64,000 bases of DNA from Micractinium sp. NFX-FRZ. Lineage: Eukaryota; Chlorophyta; Trebouxiophyceae; Chlorellales; Chlorellaceae. Positions 23,652 through 34,998 of the stretch are shown piece after piece. The DNA is taken from contig JAPTJF010000077.1 in NCBI GenBank assembly GCA_029339195.1, forward strand, positions 62,001 to 126,000, read 5' to 3'. The notes beneath the pieces were generated by a model, which saw only the letters and a list, made by a program, of their open reading frames with translations, had not been told where the DNA came from and did no database searches. Numbering within the stretch: the first letter of the stretch is position 1; each line of letters begins with the position of its first letter. Both the position numbers and the translations under genes were made by a program.

Positions 23652-26600
23652 CTACCGCCGCACGCCAGGCTGCTGCGAGGCGGGCGGCTGGGTGTCGAGC
23701 AGCGAGCGGGGCGTGCCTTCCAGCATGGACCCCACCTCCGCTGCAAGAGAGGAGTGGCCAGAAAGCGGCGTGCCCCCCGACTCGCTGTCCGCGCCCGAAG
23801 CCGGCGCCGTTGGGCTGTCACCGTGCAGGGGCGCCGTCGCCGGCACAGTCGCCGCGGCCGCCGCTGCGCTGGCAGTGCCACCTGCTGCTGCTGCTGCTGC
23901 TGCGGCGGCGGCAGAGGCGCCGCTAGCGCCACTGCTGGAGGCGCCACACAGCAGCCCCTCGCTCTGTGGGGTGGCTGCCGCGCTGCCGCCGCCGCCATTC
24001 AGCATGCCCTTGGAAGCCAGCGTCCTCTCCAAAATGTCGCTGCAGGGGGGAGGGTGAGGGAAGGAGGGGATGGCGTGGTGGGTGGCTGGCTGGCGGTAAT
24101 GGCAGCAACGGCAGCACAGGAAGCTTGGCTGCTAGCGTCCAGTCTTTCCCTGCTCCTAAACACATCTTATCACCAGAAATGTGTCCACGCTTCTCATCTA
24201 TAAATGTGTCCAAGCTTCCCCCCACAGGAAGGCCTGCAGAGGTCTTCTAAACCGTGATCTTCCTCAACCTGCCCACTCACCCACCCACCCCTGTCTCAAC
24301 GGGCTCAACCCCTACACCCTTTGCTAGCGCCACAAGACGCTTCTTTCCTGTGCCAGCGCAAAGAGGCATTTCCCTCTTTGGCTGGCAAGAAAACGTGCTT
24401 CTTTTCCCTTTGCTGGCGAGCTGCCCCCCCCAACTCACCGCAGGTCTGCAATGATTTCCTTGAACAGCGGCCGGTCGGCAGCGCTCTGCGCCCAGCAGCG
24501 CTGCAGCAGGTTGATGTACGCGTCCAGGCCGACCCACGTCTGCAGGGGTGGAGGGGCGGAGGGCATTGGTGCAAATTGCAGTGTGTGCACGAGTGAGGGG
24601 GGCAAGCAGGGGTGGAGGGCACGGCGGCAGCCCCATCATGAGGCAGCCAGCTGCCTGCCAAACGTGTGCACAGCAGAACAGGGTGCGGGGGGCAGCGCGT
24701 GATCCGCTTCGGGAAGGCGCATCCAGCTTCCTCTGCGCTGCGGGAGAGATGAACGATTCAGATGACAGGGTGCGCGCCCTTGTGCCCGCCCACCCACCTG
24801 CGTGTCTGGCCCCGGCAGCTGCTCCCGCGGCGGGATCTCCAGGCGTCCGCCCTCCCCCACAATGGTGACCACCTGCCAGGGGTTGGTGGTGCCCCACGGC
24901 AGGTCCCTGCAGGCGGCAAGAGAGCGCGGGGCGGCGGGCAGGGTACAAAACAAGATGTGAGGTGCTCGGCAGGCGTCAGAGGGACGCCAGGACTGCAGCC
25001 GTGCAGGCCGTGGGTGGCTTGCTTACATTGCAGCACAGCACATGCTTCCCTGGTCAACCAGGTGGCTGGGTGACCTGTGGCCGGTCCTCACCCAGCCAGA
25101 TCCCTCCCAGGCTGCCCGCACTGCTCAACCACAAGGGGCAGCACGATGCTGTAGGCCCTACCCCACAGATAGGGCCTACAGCAGCCTGCCGGCACCCACC
25201 CAGCCGCCCCGCCCACCCACCACGTGAGGAGCTCCCACATGACGATGCCGTAGGCCCACACATCCGTCTCCCGGCACGCCTTGCCCCCTGACAGGATCTC
25301 GGGCGCCAGCCAGCGCGGGTTGGTGGCCGCCATGCTGCTCATCACCGCATTGTCCTCCATCAGCTTGGACAGGTTGAAGTCGGACACCTTGACGCGCCAG
25401 TGCTTGTCGACAAGCTGCGGCAGCGGGGAGGCAGGGCATTGGTTGTTACCAACGGCACCGGGGCGGCACGGCACGACTGGCATGGGTTGTTACCAACGGG
25501 GGCAGGAGCGGCACGGCACGGCGCGGCATTGAGTGCGGGTGGGACGGCTGCCCAGGGGCGCAGCCGGCGGCAGGCGGCTTGCACAGCAGGCGGGCGGTGC
25601 ACGCCAGACGGGCAGCGGGGTGCGCGCACACGACCACAGCGCACGGCGTGGCGCCCTGCGCATCAGCATGGCACCCACCAGGTTGGGCGACTTGAGGTCG
25701 CGGTGGATGATGGGCGGCGAGTGCTCGTGCAAGTACAGCATGCCCTTGGCAGCATCCAGCGCCTGCACAGGGGAGGGAGGGAGGGCGAGGGGCACGGCGG
25801 TTGAGTGTTGGGCATGAGGCAAGGGGCATGGGGCAGAAGGCATGCGGCAGGACCAGGGCAAACGTGAAATGTGATGTGATGGCGCCAGTTGGAGCCGTGC
25901 AGGAGGAAAGGAAGCTCGTCAGCTCCAGCCCAGCCCTGCCCGCCTGCTGCCCACCCAGCCTCTGCAACTGCCCTGACACCCTCAACAGCCTGCCTTCCCA
26001 CCCACCATGTTGATCCGCCGTGCCCAGTCCAGCATCTTTGCGCGCGCGGGGCTGACCTTGCCGCCACGCAGCACATCTGTGAGCGAGCCTGCAGGCGGGC
26101 AGGGAAGGCAGCGGGTAGAATCATGGAGGTGAGACAGAGGCAAGCTGGGTGCAAACGCAGCAGCTTGAACGTGCCCTGGCCCTTTTTTTGGAGCTGACAG
26201 AGGCAAGCTGGGTGCAAACGCAGCAGCTTGAACGTGCCCTGGCCCTTTTTTTGGAGCTGCCGAACCGGCACAATTCAAACCCTGGTGCTGCTGTTTCCGC
26301 GCGCTAGCCAGCCCAGCGGAGGCGGCATCCACCCGGGAATGTGTACCACACGCAGGCACCCCAGCCGCCCGGCCGGCGCACCTCTGCCGCAGTACTCTGT
26401 TGCCACGCTGGGCGGGGAGGGGCAGACTCCCAGGAAGGCGACCACGTTGGGGTGGCGCAGAGCTGCACGCATGGGAAGAGAAAGGAAGAAGGAAGACAGT
26501 GAACAAACACAAAAAAAAACAGACGGCTAAATGACGGGCGGGATTGGTGGGGGAGGTGTCAAGGGCAAGGATGAGGCAGGGCTGCCACCAGCTGCCAACG

Positions 26601-29600
26601 CATGGCGCCTAAAGAGGGACCCCCGCTCAGCTGGCCTCTACTTGCCTGCCATCATCGACGCCTCCTGCGGCAGGCACAGCAGGCAGGGAGGCAGGGAGAG
26701 TAGAAGGTTAGTGCGAAGGCCACTAAGGCTGGTGCGGCCGGCGCTGACGCTGATTGGACGTTTGCCTATTTCAAGCATGGCCCCCCTCGATAGGCCCGCT
26801 GCCAGCTGTCCCAGGTGATCTTTTCCCCATCCATCTTTTCCCACTCCACACCCTGTCGCACCTTCTCCAGGCTTTCCAGCACCGGGTTTGAAAGTGTGAG
26901 CGCGCGCTCAGCGTCGTCCGCATCCTCAATGTCCACCTGCGCGGCAGCAGGCAGTGCACCATGGGGGCCAAAGGGTCAGCTGGGGTTTGGGGGCAGAGCG
27001 TGTGCAAGGTGGGAATGCAACGCCAGTGTTGGTACAGGCATCCTCAATGTCCACCTGGCACGGGAACAAGCAGCAAGGGCAGGGAGAGGGGGGGATGTAT
27101 GGCCAGTCTGGGGGGTTGACAGTTGGGGATTTCCATGGCGCCAGAGTGAGCTGAAAAATGCTGCTGGGACACACTTCCACAGCCCCCACACCACACTCAC
27201 CCCCGTGTTGAGCAGGATCTTGACCGCCACCAGCGTCTCCCGCCACTTGGCCAGGTACACGCGCCCAAACGACCCCTCCCCAATCTGCTTCTGGATCTCC
27301 AAGTCCTGGAAGCTGAACTGCCACACCCGCACGTCCAGCCCCCGGCTGCCGCCCCGCGCATGCTTGGGCGTGTTCTTGGCGCTGCCGCTGCCCGAGGGAT
27401 CCCCGGCCTCTGCTGCGGCTGCTACGGTGGCCGCCACAGCTGCGGCCGCGGCTGCAGACTTGATGTTGCTCTTGGTGCCGCTGCCCGGGGAATGGGATTT
27501 GAGGATGAGCGCCAGCAGGGGGTCCTCGCTGTGTGTGCGCGGTGTGCCGGTGTCGCGGTCGCGGCTGCTGAAGCCGGCAGCCGCGCTGCCCGCCAGCATC
27601 CCACTCGACTCCATGCTCGTGTTGCGCGAGTGGTGCACGCTGCCTGATGCTGCCGCCGCCGCCGCCGCCCCAGCCGCAGCCGCAGCCGCGGCTGGCGGGG
27701 CGCCGTTGCTGAAGGCGCTGCCGTAGGGCAGCGCGGCCGCGCCGCCCTGCTCGGCAGCGTACGCCTTGCGCGCCTCCTCCAGCTGCTGCGACGGCTTCCC
27801 GGACGTGCCGCCCGGATACTGGTTGCGCAGCGCACCCATCTCCATCTGCCCATGCGGGTCCTCCCCAGCCGCAGTGTAGCCCAAATCGCTGGCCTTGCTG
27901 ATGGTGCTGTCCGTGCGGCGCGGGCGGCGGCGGCACAGGCAGCAGATGATGAGGGCAGCCACCGCCAGCACGGCAGCCGCACCGCCAGCCGCAATGCCAA
28001 TGATTGCACCCGTGCTGAGCCCGCTGCCGCCGGTGTCGGGCGCCGGGGGGGCCGTGAAGGGCACCATCCACACATCAAAGTTGCCCCACGCTGCAGCCAG
28101 GGCAGGCGGCGCGGGCAGGCGTGGGACGGGCGTTTGGCACCAGCGGTAAGAGGAGAGGGCCTTGTGCAGAATGCAGGGCTGACCACTTGTACAGCAAGCC
28201 CTGGGCGGCTCTCAGAAGCCGGGCTGCGCTGCAATCGCTCCCCTCCAGGCTGGCCTGGGTGCTCTGCTGGCTCAAGCACAGCTGGCAAGCGCGAGGCAGC
28301 TCATCAACAGGCAGGCAGGCAGGCAGGGCCCTTAGCGGGCAAAGCTCACATCCCCCCAGGCTCGTCTGGATGCTCGTCTCCACGGCTGACGTGTTGAGGA
28401 GCTGCATCAGGATGTCGTTGTTCAAGCGGCTGTCCACGCTGATGCTGGTGTTGGTGAACAGGTTGCCGTTGTTGGAGGGCGTGGGGTAGAAGTAGGGGGG
28501 CCCCGTGATGTCTTGCACATTGGGCTGCATGGGGCAGGAGGGAGGCGAGGTGGCGGTTTGCAGGCGAGTGGGGTGGGGGGCGCCCAGGGTTGGGGAGCGG
28601 CGCAGACGCAGCAGGAGCGGCGACGGCGCAGCGGGCAGCGGGCTTGGGCGCGGCAGCAGGGAGCAGCAAGGGGTGTGGCAGGCGCCGGCAGGGGTGGCAG
28701 CGGAGGAGGCAAACAGCCACGGTGAGCAACCGTGCAGATTGTGCGGCAGTAAGGGGTGCAACATGCGCCGGCGGGGGCGGCGGCAACACCGGCAAAGAGC
28801 CACCACGCACTTCTAACGAGGCAAGCACATGGGAGGCAATCACATAAAAACAGCCATATTGCAATTGCAGCACAGACTCCCTTTCAAGTCACAGGTGCAT
28901 GCACAGGTGCATGCAAATGCAGCATAAATTGTGCTCACAGTGAGCTGGATGAAGACGGAGGCGTTGGTGTTCATGGCGTAGCCCTGGCCCGACAGGGCGG
29001 CATACCAGGCAGTGTTGTATGCGTTGAGCACCTGCACGTTGTATGGCTCTGCAGCGCACAGCAGGCACAGCAGGGTGCACACTGCTCAGCAATGCCGTGG
29101 AGCCAGATGGCGCAAGGTGCAGGCGGGCAGCGCGACGGGGTAGGGGCTTGCTGGCGCAGGGTGCGCGGGGCGCGCCTGCGGTGCCGCTGCCACGCAGCCG
29201 GGCGAGGCGGGCGCGAGGGCGCAGCTGGGCAGCTGAACCGATGGACTGCCTGGCGAGGCAGGCAGCAGGCCTGGCTGCAGCGCTATCTCCAGCCATGCAG
29301 GTACACACCGCCTTGTCTGCCCACCCTGCCACTGAAACACACCTGCGGGGTTGAAGGAGGCGGTGTTGCCGCCCACCAGCAGATTGGCCACCCACAGTGT
29401 CTGGTACGGGCTTGCGGGTGGGGGTGGCTTGGACGGAGGCTGCGCAGGAACATGCGGGAGCAGCAGGGGACGAGGCGGGCTCGGTGCGGGGCCCAACTGA
29501 CGGTGTTGCTCAGCGCGCAATGCGGGCGGGGATGTGCACGGGCTACAACTTCAAGCATCCGTTGCTCAGCACGCAGGGCTGTCCACGCGCGGAGCCTCGC

Positions 29601-32600
29601 CAGCATACTGCATCCACCCCAGCGCCACGCTGCTCACCGCTGGCGGAGGTGACGGAGGGGGCGGCGAGCTGGGGGGCAGACCCAGAAAGGCCTCAATTGA
29701 GGTCAGCGTCACGGTGGTATCCGCGGTACCGGTGACCACAATGTACCGCCCAGCCATGTTGGGGCAATCGAATGACACAGTCTTGCCGTCGGGCGAGGTG
29801 GAGGTCTTGGTGCAGGCAGAGGTTGCGGTGCTGTTCACGGCTTGCGCCAGGCGGCGGCGGCTGGCCGGGTTGATCGGGTTGGTGCCAGAGATGGCGACGC
29901 TCTGGATGTTGGCCCCGTCGGTGATTGTCACGGCTGCCACCACAGCAGAGGCTGAGCTCATGTCCAGCACCAGGGTGGGAGCATCCCCCGGGGCCGCCTG
30001 CATGGGAGAAAGTGCATGCGCACGTGCCACTGTGGGTGCACTGGGATACCTGCACAGCGTGTGTGCAGGTGCGAGCAGGGGGGCCTCCTCCCCTCGGCCC
30101 CTGCCACAGCATGACCAGCTGTGATGAGCGCACGCATGTCGGGTCAAGACGCGGATGCACCGGCGGTGTGAGCAGGCAAGGCGAGGCAGCCGCGCGAGGT
30201 GGCAGGCAGGCACCTGGACGGCGTAGTTTTGCGAGGGCGCGTTGATGGTCTGCACCGCCGTGTTGTTGGGGAGCGTGTAGTAGATGGGCTGGTTGATGGC
30301 GGCATTGGAGACCTCTGGGTACACAGACACGCTGCAGGGGGGCGCGCGCCGTGAGGGCGGGGTGGGCGGGCGGGGCATGAGGAAGAGGAGGGGAGTGTGG
30401 GAGCCCAGCACGCAGAGCAGCCTGGCAGCGCAGCCTGGGTGCTGGCAGAGGGGGCGGCAGCAGCTTCAGGCGAACTGCCTGTGGGCGGCTGCGCGTCCGC
30501 ATCTGCGCCGGCCACTCCCCTTGAGCCCACCTACCCGCCAGCCCCCGCGCGCCGCCTCACCCAACCACCCACCCACCCTCCCGCCCACCCACCCACCTGC
30601 ACATTTCCATGGGCTGCGTGGAGTAGATGGTCAGGTAGCGCCCCGTGGCGGCGCACGACACCGTGGTGTAGCCGCCCTGGGCAGTGACGCCCGTGTTGCA
30701 GTCGCTGCCGCTGCTGCTGGTGTCGGCAGGGGTGGTGGAGTCGACTTTAATGGACACGCTGTTGATGCCCGCGGAGTTGCCCGCTTGGATGACCACCTGC
30801 GGGGTGCAGGGTGAGCGGCAGGCAGCACATGCCATAGAAGCAAACCGTAAGGCAGTGGCAGCAAGACCTCTGAACAATATCAACACAACCTGAGTTGCCC
30901 CAGCTGGCATGCTCCTGTGCGCCGCCGGTGGCAGCTGGCACGCTGCTGGGCCTCCCGCTGAAACAGCGGCTGCCCTCGTCGGGGTCACACCAACCTGTGA
31001 GAGCGTCAGCATGTACCGCAGGTCAAACCCAGCCAGTAATGTCTACACCACCCCACTCTTGTGATCCGGCGGTGCGCCCGTGCATGCCAGCTGGACGCCA
31101 CGTACCTGCGACAGCGTCAGGTTGTACCGCAGATCCACGGTCCAAAACGTGCTGAATGTCCCGCAGGTTTTGCTCTGCCCAGGCTTGGAGGCCACCAGGC
31201 TGCTTGCAGCTGCAGCAGGCGAGCAGGCAAGAGGCGGGAGGCAGGCAGGGGGTGCTGTTGGGCAGGCAAAGACTACAAGAGGAGGCGCTCAGCAGCTGGG
31301 AGCTCAGCGCTGAGCTGGCAGGCTGCACAGCTGCTGATGCCACCGCTTGAAGGCAGGCAGGGACGCGGGCAGGGGTGAGGAGGCATGCATGGATGGCGGG
31401 CCCTCACCTGCGCCACTGCCTCACCGGGCCCCCACATGGTATGCTATGTCACCTCACTCCCCAGGTAGCTATCGTTTCGGCCACACAAAGTTTGAAAGAC
31501 GCCCTCCTCTGCTCCCCTCCTCTGCACCCTCACAAACCTGCCTCCTCCCCTGCACCCCATGTGTCCCTTTCCCCCGCCCTTGCGCCCTCACACACCTCCG
31601 TCGCCGTCTCCCCAGGCCACCATCATGTAGGCCATGTCACCGCCCAAGTAGGTGCCTACAGGGCTGCCAGCCACGTAGCACGGGATCTGCACGCTCGTGC
31701 CGGCGCTGGCCTGCCCCTGCCAGCCGTTCAAGGCAGCGGTGTCCCACACAGTGGCATTGTTCTCGACGGCAATGTTGAAGATGTTGGAGTTGGTCAGGCC
31801 TGCAGAACCAAAAGGGGCAGGCAGGCAGGCAGGCAGGCACTTGGGCAGGTAAGCGACACACATCACTAGCCAGCCAGGCAGCCCAGCCGGCATTGCAGGC
31901 GGCCATGCACAGCGGGGCAGAGCGGAATAGAGGCCGGCGTGGAGCAGACGACGCCGGCCCCCGCTCAGCTACGCACATGCCATGCACACGCTGCGCCCAC
32001 GCCCAGCAGCCACACTCACTCTGCTGCTCATTGGGGCAGTCCTGCAGGCAGCTGCCCAGGCTATTGGCCACACGGTAAGCAGAGCCGGGCTGCACAGTGA
32101 TGAGGAGCTGTGGGGATTCTGGGACGCTGCCACACAGCCCGTCCCCGGTGGACTGCGGCAGGATGGAGATGGCGGCGGCCTGGGGCGCCTTGGACCACGA
32201 GGCAGGGACGGAGCCTGCACAGCACAGCACGCAGGGGCCGCCAGGTGACTGCTTCAGCTCATGGGACATAGGGCCGCATCCAGTGGGCCTCTGCTTGCCA
32301 AGGGATCGCAGCGCCCAAAGGCGCAGCCGTTGCCCAAGCTGGCTGCGTGGCTGGCGTGGAGGCAGTTGTGCCACGTGTCAGCAGGTCCAGCTCCCTTGGT
32401 GAACAGAATGATAAGCACGCCTGCAGCGGCGCTTGCTGGATGGACATGCCGAAAGACACACGGAGGTGCAGGGAGGCCCCCACCTGTGAACTTGTTGAGG
32501 TGCAGCGTGGCGTTGGCCAGGCTGGTGAGCGTCAGGTTTGGCAGGCTCCCCGCCAGCCAGTTGTCGTGCAGAAGCAGGGTGGTCAGCTTGGCGGCGTTGC

Positions 32601-34479
32601 CAGTGCCCAGCTGCCAGGGCTGGGGGATCGTCCCGCTCAGCTGGTTCTGTGACAGATCCACCTGCAAGGGCGACAAGCAGCAGCGGCAGCGATGGACAGG
32701 CATGCTTGGAAGCAACACATGAGCTCCTCTTGAAGCCAACACAGAAGGTAGTGCACTGGTTCAGGTCAGGGTGACAAGCGCACGCAAAACGCAGGGTGTC
32801 AGTCATGGGCTGACAGCGCAAAGCGTTTGCACAGCTAGCGCTGCACTGGCGCACCGTCTGCAGGTTGGGCAGCTGCGCCAGGCTGTCTGATATTGTGCCG
32901 ACGAGGCCGAGGTTAACGAGCTGAAGCCTGCATGGCCAAGGGCGGTCAACAGGGGCAGAGGAGTGGAGCCATTTAGGGGATGCAGACTGCATGGTCTAGA
33001 TGGACGGTGCGTGGCGGCATCAGGAGACAGGCATGGGCTGTCTGCGCGTGCTGCACTCCACACAAAGCAGCTGTAGCAACACCACGGTGGCCATGGCAAA
33101 ACAGCACAGGGTGAAAATTAAATTAAATGGAGATGAAAGGTGGTGGTCTGCGGTGGGCGCCACAGAGCGGCCCGCTGGTGCAGCTTGGCGACCCTCATGC
33201 ACTGCCCTCCCCAGCGCTACACAGCAGGCCCCCCTCCCCGCGCGCAGGCTCACGTGGTCACGCTGCCAGAAGCGTCGCAGGTCACACCCGTCCAGCCCTG
33301 GCAAGGGTCAGAGGCACCGTTGGTCCAGGAGTCCAGGGCAGAGCCGTCCTGCAGCCCCGCTTTGAAGCCCAGCAACGCCACTGCCTGGGGGTTGTCGGGG
33401 CTGGGCGCGGGGGCCGGTGTTGGTGCGGGGCTGGGGCTGGGCGGTTCAGGTGAGGGGCTCGGCGGCGCAGGGTCTGGCGAGGGCGAGGGGGACGGGGAGG
33501 GAGAAAGGGTGGCAGGTGGCGGCGGCATATCCACGCTGGCAGCAGGTGCCCTGCCACCATCGTCGGTGATTGAGAAATCGGGCGGCGGGGCGGGCGTGGA
33601 CGAGGGGGAGGGTGAGACCTGCTCAGGCGACTGCGACTGCCCAGGGGAAGGCGAGGGGGACGGCGTGTCGGCAGCATTCACGCCGCCCTCAGCTGGCGAC
33701 GGCGGCGGCGCGGGAGACTCGGCCCCTGCAGGCGGCTGCGACGGCATGTCGGCTGCATTCACACCGCCCTCTGCTGGCGGCGGAATACTGGCTGCATTCA
33801 CGACATCCTCCACTGGCTGCGGAGCCGGAGTCTCAGCCAGGGGCGGTGCCGGCTCGCCGGCGGCGCTGACCAGGCGTCCACGCGGCGGCGGAAACGGCAC
33901 GTCAGCAGCGTTCACACCGCCCGCAGATGGTGCTGCTGCGGGGCTTGCGCCTGTCGGGCTGCCCTGTGGCGTCGGCGCCAGTGCGGGCGCAGGCGCCGGC
34001 GCCGGCGAGGGCGAGGGCGAAGCCGGGATGCTGGCAGCACCCACGACGCCGCCGCTGCCTGCTGGCGCAGGCGCGGCTGCCGGTGAGCTGGCAGGCTGTG
34101 GCGCAGGGCTGCTGCCGGCCGGTGACGGGTTGCCCGCTGGCGCTGGTGCACCTGCAGGCTGCGGTGCGGGGCTGCCACTGCTGCCGCTGCCAGTGGGCGG
34201 CGGAGCACCGGCTGGCACAGGTGCGGGGCTGCTGCCGTCGCCGCCCTGTGGCGCAGGGCTGGGTGATGGCGCGGGGCTGCCATCACCACCCTGCTGCTCA
34301 GGGCTGGGAGATGGTGAGGAGGGGGACGGAGAACTGGGTGCAGACCCCGAGTCTGGCGAGGGTGACGGCTGCTGCCCGACAGACTGCGGCGCCTGGCCCG
34401 GCGCGCCGCCGTCCTGGGCAGCAGTGCCGGCTGCGGCCAGCAGCGCAGCCAGCAGCACTGCTAGCGCCCACTTCCTCAT
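23652..34479 (-). CDS. Receptor-like kinase: LRR, two F5/8C-like modules, TM, TKL kinase
   Basis: This is a type I membrane receptor kinase. A signal peptide (MRKWALAVLLAALLAAAGTA) is followed by about 330 residues rich in Ser-Pro/Ala-Pro (34420-33450), an LRR N-cap (ALLGFKAGL...DPCQGWTGVTCD, about 33390-33260) and LRRs (LVGTISDSLAQLPNLQ; NQLSGTIPQPW; NWLAGSLPNLTL). Two F5/8C (discoidin/fucolectin)-like modules follow: VWDTAALNG...GRYLTIYSTQPMEMCSVSVY (about 31800-30590) and PIYYTLPNN...GRYIVVTG...IEAFLGL (30330-29680). An SPPPPSPPP linker comes next. The TM helix (GIAAGGAAAVLAVAALIICC) is at about 28000, with an RRRPRR stop-transfer. The kinase has IGEGSFGRVYLA, VAVKILL, HPNVVAFLG, IIHRDLKSPNL, VSDFNLSK and WLAPEIL, then an Ala/Ser tail to the stop at 23652. 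It is of the Raf-like TKL type and looks catalytically complete. Exon borders are approximate. Confidence 0.85.
26133..26258. repeat. Perfect 63-bp tandem duplication
   Basis: Two identical 63-bp units (26133-26195 and 26196-26258) lie inside a receptor kinase intron. No mismatch was seen, so the duplication is recent or an assembly artefact. Confidence 0.92.
26921..27057. repeat. Duplicated acceptor/exon start in receptor kinase
   Basis: The exon start coding VDIEDA (26940-26921, minus strand) recurs at 27057-27039 as an exact 19-bp copy, catcctcaatgtccacctg on the plus strand, 118 bp upstream in the same intron. The copy presents a decoy acceptor. Confidence 0.8.
30992..31141. repeat. Duplicated exon end in receptor kinase
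   Basis: The exon end coding DLRYNLTLSQ (31141-31103, minus strand) has a downstream near-copy coding DLRYMLTLSQ (31030-30992), about 111 bp away. Each copy is followed by a GT donor-like site. Confidence 0.78.
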
Positions 34480-34998
34480 CGGCGCCTAGACTGTGGTCTG
34501 GGACGGCATACGGCTGCTAGGGGTTGCGGCAAGCGTGGGACGGGAGTGGAGGAGCCCTGCAGCAGCAGGAGGAAGCGTCGGCGTCGGACTGTGAATCACA
34601 CATGGCACTGATGCAACAGCGTGAGGAGCTGCAGGGGCGCCGGGGCTTGTGGGCGCACCTGAGGGGCGCGTGTGCCGGCAGCGACTCGCTACCAGGGCCG
34701 TGGGAGGCCGCGCAGTTCGGAGCGACGGGAGATATGAATTCAGCAGCTGGCGTGGCGAAGGCCATGGAGTTGGCCTGCTGAGCGCTGCTATGCTGCCTGC
34801 CGCGTTCGGCTGCATCTTGTCGCACTTGAATCGTGCGGCCCCTCTCCTCCCCAAAGCGATCCACGCCCTCTGAGCACCCTCGTGAGACTAGACAGCCCCC
34901 CACCAGGCCACCCCGCACGCCTGCTGCTCAGCCAGCAGCAGCTGGGCTGTCCCGCACCCCCGGCTCCCTCCGCTCTTCCCCCCCGCCCCGCCCTCCAC
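34480..34998. promoter_or_regulatory. Divergent receptor kinase/SPC25 promoter region
   Basis: These 519 bp lie between divergent start codons. A less preferred in-frame ATG for SPC25 occurs at 34882. No TATA box was recognised. Confidence 0.4.

Noticed and set aside
33140..34489. 449-aa plus-strand ORF, Gly/Ala-rich
   Set aside because: It is the antisense of the Ser-Pro/Ala-Pro-rich N-terminal region of the receptor kinase. Low-complexity GC-rich codons keep the opposite strand open.
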